In this document: positions 1 to 7,794 of the stretch, one piece after another
Numbering within the stretch: position 1 is the first letter of the stretch
How the letters are laid out: the number at the start of each line of letters is the position of its first letter
NCBI GenBank assembly: GCA_900551445.1
Contig: URWA01000004.1
Location: forward strand, 61,189-125,188
DNA from: an uncultured Bacteroides sp.
GTDB lineage: Bacteria; Bacteroidota; Bacteroidia; Bacteroidales; Bacteroidaceae
DNA: 64,000 nucleotides
Direction of reading: 5' to 3'
The notes under the pieces: model-generated
The model's database searches: none
What the model saw: only the letters and a program-made list of their open reading frames with translations
Told to the model about the DNA's origin: nothing
Made by a program: the position numbers and the translations under genes

Positions 1-1447
1 CCTTGCGGAACTCCTCCCGCTGGGCGAACAGGCGCCGCAGGTTCGCATACGCCGAAATCTCATCGGCCGACACCTTCCGTGCCTTCCGCCAGATGGCCTT
101 TCCGGCCTCGTCCTGACTGCCGTCCGTCATCCATTGCAGCACCGTGCCCAGTTCCTCTATCGAGTCTGTCACCGGGAAAATCGCTGCCGACTGCAAGTCC
201 TCGCAGCCTCTGATTTCGTCTGCCGTCAGTCCTCTTTCCGCCAGCCATTCCGTCACCGGACGGCCCAGGTATAACGTAGAGTCCTCTTTCAGACTTCCCT
301 TGAATTTATCGTTGAAGCCATACGGGCGGGCCGCAAACTCCTTGTCGCCCATCGGCACCACGTCGATGCACACCCCTTCCGGCACATTCAGGTGCCAGTC
401 GTTGCGCGGCACTCCCGTGATGATGTTCCGGCTGTGCAGCTTCCAGTCCTTTCCGATGTAGCTGTTTTCTATCCATGTCTCCGCGTTGTCCGCCGTCAGC
501 GTGAGCTGCAACTCCGCGTTCTGCACGAACATGGCCGGATGCGCCTTCACCTTGTGGTGCATGATGGCCCGCTGATCTGTCACACAGTTCTGCACCGCCA
601 GCGTCGACGAAATCATCTCCCGGCTCGTTCCGTAGTGATGGAATTCCCCGCCCGGCAGCGGCAGGATGGCCACCTTCAGGCTGTTCAGTTCCTCGTCCGC
701 GATGTGCGGGTGCGCTCCCAGTGCCAGACCGAATTCCGAATACATGTCGTAGAAAGTCACGCCCCCGTCCTTGCCGGTAGAGCGTTTCACCATCAGTTCC
801 ACCGCCCGGTCGCTCAGCAGCCAGATGCCGATGTCCATCAGGAACAGGTAATCCTGCATCAGGTTTGCCATCTCCTCCACGCTCGGTTTCTGCAGCATGA
901 AGTCCAGCTTCTCCGGTTCCTTCCGTGACGACACGAACACCCCATGGTTCTTTGCCAGTTCCGGGTCCACCCACAAGCCGTAGCACACCACGTCCGCGTC
1001 CGGAATCTCCTGCAGCGGCTGGGTTGCCCGGATGTACACGTCACCGCTCGCAATCAGCGTGTGCAGCCCCTCCGGCGCCTTGTCCATGATTTCCTCATAC
1101 AGCGGCAACTGCAGCGACAGCAAGTTCTGCGTCAGCCGTTGCCCCCGTGCCCAGCGGAACACCGGAATCGGCGTCAGAATCTTGCCCGACGGCGCATAGC
1201 CCGGCAAGCGTCGGCTCTGTCCCCCCGCGTGCAGCAGGATACGCTTCTCCTTCGCCAGCCAGTCACCCAGTCCGGCCTTGTCACCCTCTTCCTCCCGGCA
1301 TGCATTCAGCAGCCAGGCCGTACCTCCGCCCGAGCCCAGTTTCCGACCCACCGGGTCAGAAGTGCAGAACCACTCCTTGTGGTCCGCATGCATAATATCG
1401 TGAAAACACTCCACCAGATTCGGTGGCAATGACAGTAACTTTTTCAT
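1..1447 (-). CDS. fkp: Fkp, bifunctional L-fucokinase / GDP-L-fucose pyrophosphorylase (N-terminal part, cut by window edge)
   Basis: Fkp phosphorylates L-fucose and couples fucose-1-phosphate to GTP, giving GDP-fucose from salvaged host fucose. The visible 482 codons correspond to the pyrophosphorylase half. They start MKKLLSLPPNLVECFHD and carry the nucleotidyltransferase segment LLHAGGQSRRLPGYAPSGK near residues 72-90, followed by the block NPAMFVQN-like/ITGVPRNDW seen in Bacteroides Fkp. The family is about 950 residues, so the GHMP kinase half lies beyond position 1. The ATG at 1447 is preceded by a short AT-rich gap to the next upstream gene. With gmd and fcl in the same window, the cell has both salvage and de novo routes to GDP-fucose. 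Recognition rests on recall of the Bacteroides protein and is strong. Confidence 0.95.
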   Translation of the reverse strand, partial: MKKLLSLPPNLVECFHDIMHADHKEWFCTSDPVGRKLGSGGGTAWLLNACREEEGDKAGLGDWLAKEKRILLHAGGQSRRLPGYAPSGKILTPIPVFRWARGQRLTQNLLSLQLPLYEEIMDKAPEGLHTLIASGDVYIRATQPLQEIPDADVVCYGLWVDPELAKNHGVFVSSRKEPEKLDFMLQKPSVEEMANLMQDYLFLMDIGIWLLSDRAVELMVKRSTGKDGGVTFYDMYSEFGLALGAHPHIADEELNSLKVAILPLPGGEFHHYGTSREMISSTLAVQNCVTDQRAIMHHKVKAHPAMFVQNAELQLTLTADNAETWIENSYIGKDWKLHSRNIITGVPRNDWHLNVPEGVCIDVVPMGDKEFAARPYGFNDKFKGSLKEDSTLYLGRPVTEWLAERGLTADEIRGCEDLQSAAIFPVTDSIEELGTVLQWMTDGSQDEAGKAIWRKARKVSADEISAYANLRRLFAQREEFRK

Positions 1448-1474
1448 ATTCTACGATTCCTTTTTATATTTGTT

Positions 1475-2050
1475 TTATGTGAGTCTGATAATGTTGTCAA
1501 AAGAGAGTGGGATTCCCTTTGTTTCAGTGGCAAACTCTAATGCATACGTCATTTCTGTCGCACTGTGTCTGGGAAAGCTCAACGCTACGATTATGTGACA
1601 TTCCACATATACCGTTTCAGTAAATTCAATGTTAGCCTTTTGTAATTGTCTCTGAAATAAACCGATGGTAGATTTCAATTGTTGCATCGCTTTTCGATAA
1701 ATATCATCTACCGCCTTGACCGATGTGCCTTTGGCGTTCGTTTTGAACTCTACGAAATGAAAATCGGTTGTATTGAAAACGGCGCCATCAGCTATTCCTC
1801 CTTTGTGATGAGGGATGAGTGCATTGTCAATTGCCAGAACAACAGCTTCTGTTCCTTTCTCATTTAATACTTGACAATATTTATCTTGGTCAGGGGCTTG
1901 AACCACTATGGTATGTTTGCGGCAGGTTGTATCATCTTCTATAAAGAATTTTTTGTCATAGACCACCGTATAATATTGTTCAAGAGCACTTGTCACACCC
2001 TTGAAAGCCCATTTCAATTTCAGATTCTTGACCGCTTCGGGTGTATTCAT
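1475..2050 (-). CDS. Small protein with PD-(D/E)XK-like signature, partner of AAA ATPase (cassette 1)
   Basis: I do not recognise a named family for this 191-residue protein. It has no signal peptide or membrane segment. Residues 84-104 read GG-IADGAVF...FHFVEFKT, giving D88, E101 and K103. This is the D-x(n)-E-x-K pattern of PD-(D/E)XK nucleases, with the acidic residues at the ends of predicted beta strands. The start ATG overlaps the stop of the upstream ATPase gene by 4 bases, so the two are translationally coupled. It is AT-rich compared with fkp. The inferred role is effector nuclease of an ATPase-nuclease pair, possibly anti-phage. The signature is short and could be coincidence. Confidence 0.8.
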   Translation of the reverse strand: MNTPEAVKNLKLKWAFKGVTSALEQYYTVVYDKKFFIEDDTTCRKHTIVVQAPDQDKYCQVLNEKGTEAVVLAIDNALIPHHKGGIADGAVFNTTDFHFVEFKTNAKGTSVKAVDDIYRKAMQQLKSTIGLFQRQLQKANIEFTETVYVECHIIVALSFPRHSATEMTYALEFATETKGIPLSFDNIIRLT

Positions 2051-3234
2051 TGTGCTTCCCTTTTTAATGACTTGATGTAAAGTCTGTATAGCTTGGCGAA
2101 TTCTTCACTTGTGATGGCAGAAGTTGTATCCAAGTAATTCTGGTCGATAGTTCCCGTTTGAGAGTTGATGATATTTTTGCAATATATTTCCTCGTCTCCC
2201 AGTGAATAAGCTGCTACCGAACCAGGTTTTAATTGGAACTTTTCAGGAAGAATATCATTTGCCTCTTTTGCATACTTTTCTGATATGAGTCCTGCCAGCA
2301 AGGATATATTGATGCCTGACAACAGATACGGGCTATGTGTAGTAATGATGTGACAACTTTGATAATCTATCAGTTTAGTCTTTTCTATCAGATAACGTAG
2401 TATGGCAAGTTGATTCTCTGGGAATAAGTTCTGTTCCGGTTCCTCAATTACATACGAATCGAAAAAGTTCTTGTTGATACAGAAATCCAGAATCATCAAC
2501 ATCGGCAATAAAGACTGTATTCCCGATGAGCATTTGTTTAAAGACAATAATTCATCTTTTCCGTCTTTCGGCACCACAATGCCTTCTTTCCCGTTTGCAT
2601 ATTTATAGGTAAGATGTAAGAATGGAAGATTGTAGACCGGAAATTCATTTCTGGCTTTTTCAAAATAACTGAGATAATTCAAGAAAGTGACAGGTAGAGG
2701 AATCTTGTTCATCAGTATGCTGGCCAGTGCATTTGAAAATGCTCCAGCCAGATTTCTTTCTGCAGGGATATAGAATGAGGTGCCTCTGTTTCCAGTCATA
2801 AACAGACTGTTTTTCTTGATGAAGTCTTCCAGTGATTCTTCTGCGGAAATTCCCATGCTTGCAGCGGTACGTTTTACCTCACTGAAAATTACTTCTTTGT
2901 AAAAACCCAATAATTCATCCTTATTGGAATATTGGTCATGGGTCAATGTAAATTCCCCATTCTTATAGAGAATGCTTACATCTCCTTTTTTATATTCAAT
3001 GTAACTGTTTTCTTGGAAATAGTCTGCTATTCCAAAAAGATGAAATGGTTGCATCACATTCTTTCCTTTCTCCAGTATTTGAATATAAAAGAACAATTCC
3101 TGACAGATAGTCAACACTTTAGCAATGGTACTTTTCCCTGTCCCTTGTCCGCCTATCAATATCAGCCAAGTTTTCAGTTCAATGGTCGCATCTTTGATTG
3201 GGCCAAAGTTTTTGATTGTTAGATAGCCAAGCAT
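2047..3234 (-). CDS. ABC/SMC-like AAA family ATPase (cassette 1)
   Basis: This 395-residue ATPase opens with the SMC/RecF-type start LTIKNFGPIKDATIEL. Walker A is GGQGTGKST (28-36), an ABC-signature-like CSSGIQSLLPML lies at about 235-246, Walker B is YVIEEPE (about 261-267) and the switch histidine is in TTHSPYLL (about 298-305). No Toprim nuclease domain follows, so it is not an OLD/GajA protein; the missing nuclease may be supplied in trans by the overlapping downstream gene. The insert sits between a RhaM-like mutarotase and fkp, which would otherwise be neighbours. No promoter of the TTG-N19-TAnnTTTG kind was found in the short upstream gap, so it is probably read from the operon. The ATPase call is firm; a defence role is inference. 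Confidence 0.9.
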   Translation of the reverse strand: MLGYLTIKNFGPIKDATIELKTWLILIGGQGTGKSTIAKVLTICQELFFYIQILEKGKNVMQPFHLFGIADYFQENSYIEYKKGDVSILYKNGEFTLTHDQYSNKDELLGFYKEVIFSEVKRTAASMGISAEESLEDFIKKNSLFMTGNRGTSFYIPAERNLAGAFSNALASILMNKIPLPVTFLNYLSYFEKARNEFPVYNLPFLHLTYKYANGKEGIVVPKDGKDELLSLNKCSSGIQSLLPMLMILDFCINKNFFDSYVIEEPEQNLFPENQLAILRYLIEKTKLIDYQSCHIITTHSPYLLSGINISLLAGLISEKYAKEANDILPEKFQLKPGSVAAYSLGDEEIYCKNIINSQTGTIDQNYLDTTSAITSEEFAKLYRLYIKSLKREAQ

Positions 3235-3246
3235 TATAATTCCTCG

Positions 3247-3278
3247 TTTTTAACTTTTAATTTTTAATTTTTAATTGA
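3247..3278. repeat. AT-rich 'TTTTAA' word repeat spacer
   Basis: The gap before ATPase 1 is built from repeated TTTTTAA(C/T) words. Similar spacers occur at 5388-5420, 7757-7793, 8950-8993, 41869-41903 and 57905-57934, always between genes. Confidence 0.6.
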
Positions 3279-3608
3279 TTACAGCTTAAATATCCGTTCC
3301 ATCAGTTTCCATTTCTCCTGTGAGGTGGCACCTGGTGCTGCTTTCTGGTACTTCGCCATGTGCGCTTCCCATTCCGCCTGACGGGGCAGGGTAGCCAGCC
3401 GGGCATAGTCCCGTTCCATGTCAAAGTCGTCGGTGGTATCCATGATCATGAACAGGCGGTTCCCGTCGATATAAATCTGCATGTCGGTGATTCCCACTTC
3501 GCGGATACCCGCTTTCACTTCGTCCCACACGTGCGCATGTTCTGCCACGTAGGCCTCAATCAGCTCCTTGTCGTTGTAGAGCTCCAGTGTCTGGCAATAT
3601 CTTTTCAT
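3279..3608 (-). CDS. L-rhamnose/L-fucose mutarotase family protein (RhaM-like, COG3254)
   Basis: This 109-residue protein matches the RhaM pattern: an N-terminal strand, then the helix EAYVAEHAHVWDEV with the family's catalytic-site His and Trp (residues about 22-29). Strands follow with IYIDGNRLFMIMDT, then WEAHMAKYQ and a C-terminal MERIFKL like RhaM's LQEVFYL. RhaM enzymes interconvert alpha and beta anomers of 6-deoxy sugars. Close to fkp, the likely substrate is L-fucose, preparing the anomer used by fucokinase; this is inferred from context. It is GC-rich like fkp and unlike the two cassettes on either side, so it is part of the native sugar-nucleotide set. Confidence 0.88.
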   Translation of the reverse strand: MKRYCQTLELYNDKELIEAYVAEHAHVWDEVKAGIREVGITDMQIYIDGNRLFMIMDTTDDFDMERDYARLATLPRQAEWEAHMAKYQKAAPGATSQEKWKLMERIFKL

Positions 3609-3632
3609 AATTGGATATAAATACTATTGTTT

Positions 3633-4100
3633 TTAGGTTATAGGAAGTCTGAAGTTGCTGACTAATTGGATTCTACTTTGTATTAACTTGCGATATTGTG
3701 GAGATCTCGGTAGAATATCTTGTCTCCCTGATGCTTTCCAATAAAAAGTATTGTTTGCTGTCAGTGATTTTAATGACGGTGCTTTCTTCATTAGCCAATT
3801 AGTCAGCCATTCAGCTTTTTTAATCATATCTTTCACATTACTTGTACTGGCAGGATGAATTTCAAGGAAATAAACTTTTCCTTCATAACCTATGGCGTAA
3901 TCCCAACGTGCATCATTGGGGTATAATGCTTTGGTACATTCATCAATATCTACACTTCCTTCCAGTTTTTTTGTATCCGTAGCTGATACTTGTTTTGCAT
4001 TTGCTCCCAAAGCTTGTAATCCGTTGTGAAATCCATTTTTAATCTCTGGGGTATTTTCTACAGCTTGTCTAAAAGTTAATGTTGTTTTTTTATATCCCAT
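3633..4100 (-). CDS. Small protein with PD-(D/E)XK-like signature, partner of AAA ATPase (cassette 2)
   Basis: This 155-residue protein belongs to no family I can name. Residues 65-85 read RWDYAIGYEGKVYFLEIHPAS. D67 and E80-x-H82 reproduce the D-x12-E-x-K arrangement seen in the cassette 1 partner (D88, E101, K103) with exactly the same spacing but His in place of Lys. Sequence similarity to the cassette 1 protein is otherwise slight. Its ATG lies 11 bases inside the 3' end of the upstream ATPase gene, so translation is probably coupled. The substitution of the usual Lys means it could be an inactive or divergent nuclease. Confidence 0.78.
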   Translation of the reverse strand: MGYKKTTLTFRQAVENTPEIKNGFHNGLQALGANAKQVSATDTKKLEGSVDIDECTKALYPNDARWDYAIGYEGKVYFLEIHPASTSNVKDMIKKAEWLTNWLMKKAPSLKSLTANNTFYWKASGRQDILPRSPQYRKLIQSRIQLVSNFRLPIT

Positions 4101-5256
4101 AATGACTCACAATATCAGATGATTTTCCTGCAAAACTAGATAATCCTCCCCATTCTGCTATATCGTTGTCTTCGCTAAAGGCATCTAGTGATGATATATC
4201 TGAGAAAGTCACTCCATTCTCAGAGTATTGTTTGGCCGAATAAAAGATTTTAATTGTTTTCTCTTTTAGATTGTCAAACAAGTTAGCTGCAGTTGTATTT
4301 GTTCGTATATCAAATATTTCACACATTGCAGTTTTGAATGTATCATCGTGGAGTGATTGTAGATTTCTAAATGCCCATACAAACTCTAAAAATGTAGCAG
4401 AATGAGTAGATACAACGACTTTGTATCCACTTTGTACTAACTCAATAATCTCCAATAAAACTGATTGTATAGCGCGGGGATGCAATCCCATTTCAGGTTC
4501 TTCGATAATTACCCATTGATAATCGCTTTTGTCGATTACCTGGGTTGGAGGTCCTGACAGGCAATAGATTGCAAGTAGTAGAGGCATAAATTCCCTTTGC
4601 CCAGCACTCCAAGCCATAAATGGAATTCTCATGTCGTCTATTTCTAGTTTCATTTTTCTTTGTTCACCAGTTTTATCAATTACTACTCTTCCATTGTGAA
4701 AGATAGTATCTTTAATGGATTTCCTAACAGAACCTTTTAGCCTGTTTCTCATAGGGAAAATGGTATCGGGGTTACCTAATCCCCCTTGCATAAATACTCT
4801 TAAAGTTTCGCTGAAGCGTCGTAATACATATGGATTAGAAATATCATACTCCATAAAGTTTTTAGGACGTCCGTCCGCAATACTTAAGATTCTTTGAGCA
4901 GGCACGTAAAATACTGATTCCTTTTGGACTTCAGAAGCTTTCTGCTTAGAGATTGTTTTTAATAAGTCTTGAGGAGAGAATTGATTACCTATCCAGGATA
5001 TTTCTGTATTATCCTTGAAAAGTCCAGATAGCCCCTCTCCAAAATACCATTCCAAAATATTTTTGGCATCTGTTTTACTTAATATATAATTATAGTTCCG
5101 GAGAGTGGAGATTATGTGTTGTTTGTCGATGATAAGCTTTAGTAATTCCAATGACAAACTTTTGCCACTGGCTTGTGGCCCGATTAAAAAAGTCAAATTA
5201 CCAAAATCAATGTTAGCCTCTTTTATAGGTCCAAAATTTTTTATTTTTAATTCCAT
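4090..5256 (-). CDS. ABC/SMC-like AAA family ATPase (cassette 2)
   Basis: This 388-residue ATPase shows the same plan as the cassette 1 ATPase: start MELKIKNFGPIKEANIDF, Walker A GPQASGKS (26-33), signature-like WSAGQREFMPLL (216-227), Walker B VIIEEPEMGLHP (249-260) and VVSTHSATFLEF (281-292). No Toprim or other nuclease domain is visible. The C-terminal 60 residues are low in similarity to anything I know. It is low in GC compared with the ugd gene upstream, and has its own near-perfect promoter (5289-5318), so the cassette can be expressed independently of the polysaccharide operon. Function beyond ATP hydrolysis is inferred from pairing with the overlapping nuclease-like gene. Confidence 0.9.
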   Translation of the reverse strand: MELKIKNFGPIKEANIDFGNLTFLIGPQASGKSLSLELLKLIIDKQHIISTLRNYNYILSKTDAKNILEWYFGEGLSGLFKDNTEISWIGNQFSPQDLLKTISKQKASEVQKESVFYVPAQRILSIADGRPKNFMEYDISNPYVLRRFSETLRVFMQGGLGNPDTIFPMRNRLKGSVRKSIKDTIFHNGRVVIDKTGEQRKMKLEIDDMRIPFMAWSAGQREFMPLLLAIYCLSGPPTQVIDKSDYQWVIIEEPEMGLHPRAIQSVLLEIIELVQSGYKVVVSTHSATFLEFVWAFRNLQSLHDDTFKTAMCEIFDIRTNTTAANLFDNLKEKTIKIFYSAKQYSENGVTFSDISSLDAFSEDNDIAEWGGLSSFAGKSSDIVSHYGI

Positions 5257-5288
5257 ATTTTGGCGATTTAGAGTAATGATATCTGCTA

Positions 5289-5318
5289 CAAATATATTAA
5301 GAATGAATTTGCTGTCAA
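5289..5318 (-). promoter_or_regulatory. Bacteroidetes sigma-ABfr-type promoter for cassette 2
   Basis: Read on the minus strand this is TTG (5316-5318), 19 bases, then TATATTTG (5289-5296), an exact match to TTG-N19-TAnnTTTG. Transcription would start near 5282, about 25 bases before the ATPase start codon at 5256. Confidence 0.7.
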
Positions 5319-5387
5319 TCTAAATTTGATATTTTTTTTAGGGTACTGTCAATCCTTAGTGAAAATATTCGTTTATGGTTGTATATT

Positions 5388-5420
5388 CACTTTTACTTTT
5401 TACTTTTTAACTTTTAACTA
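5388..5420. repeat. AT-rich 'TTTTTAACTTTTAACT' spacer
   Basis: The gap downstream of the ugd stop repeats CTTTTTA/CTTTTAA words, of the same family as the spacers at 7757-7793 and 8950-8993. No gene is seen. Confidence 0.6.
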
Positions 5421-5424
5421 TATA

Positions 5425-6762
5425 TCAGTCCCTTCTGAAAATATCTCGTGTATAGACCTTTTCCTTCACGTCGTCCAGACACAGGTCGTAGCGGTTGGCA
5501 AGGATGGCCTGGCTCTGCCGCTTGAATGCCTCCAGGTTGTTCACCACCTTCGAGCCGAAGAACGTACTTCCATCCTCCAGTGTCGGTTCGTAGATGATTA
5601 CCGTGGCCCCTTTCGCCTTGATACGCTTCATCACCCCCTGGATGCTGCTCTGCCGGAAATTGTCACTGTTCGACTTCATCGTCAGGCGGTACACCCCGAT
5701 GACACACTGCTTTTCCTCCGCCGGGTTGAAGTCCCCGTTGTTGAAATAGTCGTAGTAGCCCGCCTTCTTCAGCACCTGGTCCGCAATGAAATCCTTGCGC
5801 GTGCGGTTACTCTCCACAATCGCCTGAATCAGGTTCTCCGGCACATCCTGATAATTGGCCAACAGCTGCTTCGTGTCCTTCGGCAGACAGTAGCCCCCGT
5901 AGCCGAACGACGGGTTGTTGTAGTGCGTGCCGATGCGCGGGTCCAGACAGATACCCTGAATGATGGCCTGCGTGTCCAGCCCCTTCACCTCCGCATACGT
6001 GTCCAGCTCGTTGAAGTACGACACCCGCAGCGCCAGATACGTGTTGGCGAACAGCTTCACCGCCTCCGCCTCCTTCATGCCCATGAACAGCGTGTCGATG
6101 TGTTCCTTGATGGCCCCTTCCTGCAAGAGTGCCGCAAACTCGTGCGCCTTCTCCTCCAGTTTCTCGCCCGCGATGGCCTGGATGGCCTCGTTTTCCTCGT
6201 CCAGTCCCTCAATCAGTTTCGGATAGCCCACGATGATACGGCTGGGGTAGAGGTTGTCGTACAACGCCTTGCTCTCGCGCAGGAACTCCGGCGAGAACAG
6301 CAGGTTGAATTTCTTTCCCGCAAGGGCAGGAGTGGAGCGGAACTTCTCCGCATACTTCACGTACAGACTCCGGCAATACCCCACCGGGATGGTACTCTTG
6401 ATCACCATCACCGCATCCGGGTTCACCTCCAGCACCAGGTCGATGACCTCCTCCACGTGCGAAGTGTCGAAATAATTCTTCACCGGGTCGTAGTTCGTCG
6501 GCGCCGCGATGACCACGAAGTCCGCATTTTTATAAGCCGAAGCCCCGTCCAGCGTCGCCGTCAGGTCCAGCTCCTTTTCCGCCAGATACTTCTCGATGTA
6601 CTCGTCCTGAATGGGGCTGATGCGCCGGTTGATTTTCTCCACTTTCTCCGGAATCACGTCCACAGCCGTCACGTGGTGATGCTGTGACAGCAATGTAGCG
6701 ATGGACAAGCCCACATAGCCCGTTCCCGCCACTGCGATATGTATATGCTTCATGTCTGTCAT
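5425..6762 (-). CDS. UDP-glucose 6-dehydrogenase family protein
   Basis: This 445-residue nucleotide-sugar dehydrogenase oxidises UDP-hexose (most likely UDP-glucose to UDP-glucuronate) with two NAD+. The Rossmann motif is VAGTGYVGLS (residues about 10-19). Also visible are the conserved IKSTIPVGY, the SPEFLRES block, and the catalytic Cys in GYGGYCLPKDTK (about 270). The length and the three-domain layout fit UDP-glucose or UDP-ManNAc dehydrogenases; the GGYCLPKDTKQL block favours the UDP-glucose type. The start may be the ATG at 6762 or at 6753 (MKHIHIAVAG). It lies one base from the stop of the upstream Rpn-type gene. It supplies an acidic sugar for the exopolysaccharide. Confidence 0.9.
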   Translation of the reverse strand: MTDMKHIHIAVAGTGYVGLSIATLLSQHHHVTAVDVIPEKVEKINRRISPIQDEYIEKYLAEKELDLTATLDGASAYKNADFVVIAAPTNYDPVKNYFDTSHVEEVIDLVLEVNPDAVMVIKSTIPVGYCRSLYVKYAEKFRSTPALAGKKFNLLFSPEFLRESKALYDNLYPSRIIVGYPKLIEGLDEENEAIQAIAGEKLEEKAHEFAALLQEGAIKEHIDTLFMGMKEAEAVKLFANTYLALRVSYFNELDTYAEVKGLDTQAIIQGICLDPRIGTHYNNPSFGYGGYCLPKDTKQLLANYQDVPENLIQAIVESNRTRKDFIADQVLKKAGYYDYFNNGDFNPAEEKQCVIGVYRLTMKSNSDNFRQSSIQGVMKRIKAKGATVIIYEPTLEDGSTFFGSKVVNNLEAFKRQSQAILANRYDLCLDDVKEKVYTRDIFRRD

Positions 6763-6763
6763 C

Positions 6764-7645
6764 TTATTTCTCTATTTTCCGGACCTCCTCTTCTGTCAGG
6801 CCAGTAGCCTGTGCAATCTGTGTCGTAGTCAGTCCCAGCGATTTCAGGTTGCGTGCAATCGCAGCTTTTTCTTCCGCACGACCTTCCGCACGACCTTCCG
6901 CGCGACCTTCCGCGCGACCTTCCGCGCGTTCCGTCATGATATTGTCCCGTAGAATCACGATGTTGTCCAAGTGCTTGTAGTATGCATTCAGCTCCTCCCG
7001 GCTCATGCGGTCCAGTTTCAGTTGCTCCTTCACCGTCTCCAGTCCCGGTGCTGTGGCATTTTCCGGCACATTACCCGTGTTCAGGTAATAAATCCATTCT
7101 TCCAGCGGCGTCTTTGCCACCCGGTTGAAATCGTTCACCTTCAGGATGTAATACTCCGGATAAAGTTGGCTCACCTTGTCCACCTTGAACGTCTGCTTCT
7201 GGAAGGGACTCAGCTCCAAGATGTCCCCCTCATGGATGCCCACGAACTCCGTCTTCCCGTGATACACAAAATCCTTTCCATGCCCCAGCGAGAAATACAC
7301 GATGTTTACGCTGTACACCTTCCGCACCTTCTCGTAGCCTTCGCCCCGGTTGATGTATTCCGTCACCAGCTTGGAAGCCCCGAACAGCATCCGTTGGAAA
7401 TACGCATACTCATTGTTGTTCTGCACCTCGATGAGCACCAGTTCACCCTTCGAGTTCTCCGCCAGCATGTCCACCCGGTTGTACTTGTCAAACTCATCCT
7501 CTTGGTTGCTTTCACTCTCCAGCAGCTTGTGGATGGTTACCTTCTCTTCCAGCAGTGTGGTGAGCAGTCCTTCCAGCACCGCATAGTTGGCCTTGTTGCG
7601 CAACAGACGCTTCATGGCCCAGTCAAAACGAATATAATTCTCCAT
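6764..7645 (-). CDS. Rpn family PD-(D/E)XK nuclease (putative transposase/recombination-promoting)
   Basis: This protein of 293 residues starts MENYIRFDWAMKRLLRNKANY, the hallmark opening of the large Bacteroides family annotated as Rpn or PDDEXK-family transposase. An ATG four codons upstream (7657) is possible but the family begins at MENYIRF. The nuclease core has D59 (YNRVDM) and E73-x-Q75 (LIEVQNNNE), the E-x-Q variant typical of Rpn proteins. The C-terminal part holds a run of RAEG repeats encoded by a 12-bp DNA repeat (6871-6928), followed by a small helix-turn-helix-like tail (LGLTTTQIAQATGLTEEEV). Rpn proteins in E. coli promote RecA-independent recombination; the role here is unknown. 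No terminal inverted repeats were seen. Confidence 0.88.
   Translation of the reverse strand: MENYIRFDWAMKRLLRNKANYAVLEGLLTTLLEEKVTIHKLLESESNQEDEFDKYNRVDMLAENSKGELVLIEVQNNNEYAYFQRMLFGASKLVTEYINRGEGYEKVRKVYSVNIVYFSLGHGKDFVYHGKTEFVGIHEGDILELSPFQKQTFKVDKVSQLYPEYYILKVNDFNRVAKTPLEEWIYYLNTGNVPENATAPGLETVKEQLKLDRMSREELNAYYKHLDNIVILRDNIMTERAEGRAEGRAEGRAEGRAEEKAAIARNLKSLGLTTTQIAQATGLTEEEVRKIEK
6871..6928 (-). repeat. 12-bp tandem repeat (4.8 copies) inside Rpn-type gene
   Basis: The unit CTTCCGC(A/G)CGAC is repeated at 6871, 6883, 6895, 6907 and partly at 6919. It encodes alternating Arg-Ala-Glu-Gly on the minus strand. Because 12 is a multiple of three, changes in copy number would alter linker length without breaking the frame. 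Confidence 0.95.
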
Positions 7646-7756
7646 AGGGCAATGCATTTACAGTTGTTCTTTTTACAAAGAAAGCGAATTTTCCGCAGAA
7701 AAGCAAAAAGATTCCCACATCTCCTCGTCTTCCGATACGCACCGCATCCGCCCCCT

Positions 7757-7793
7757 CACTTTTACTTTTTAACTTTTAATTTTTAACTATTCA
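7757..7793. repeat. AT-rich 'ACTTTTTAACTTTTAA' spacer
   Basis: This stretch lies between fcl and the Rpn-type gene and consists of CTTTTTAA/CTTTTAA/TTTTTAAC words, like those at 5388 and 8950. Nothing else is seen in this 137-149 base gap. Confidence 0.6.
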
Positions 7794-7794
7794 C

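Noticed and set aside
2047..5256. OLD/Gabija, PARIS or Septu assignment of the two ATPases
   Set aside because: There is no Toprim domain in the ATPases, no DUF4435-type or Toprim partner, and no HNH motif in the small partners. Known names would mislead.
5326..6687. 453-codon plus-strand open frame across ugd
   Set aside because: It is antisense to a clear UDP-glucose dehydrogenase gene. The product is a His/Arg/Val-rich chain with no motif, a by-product of GC-rich codon use.
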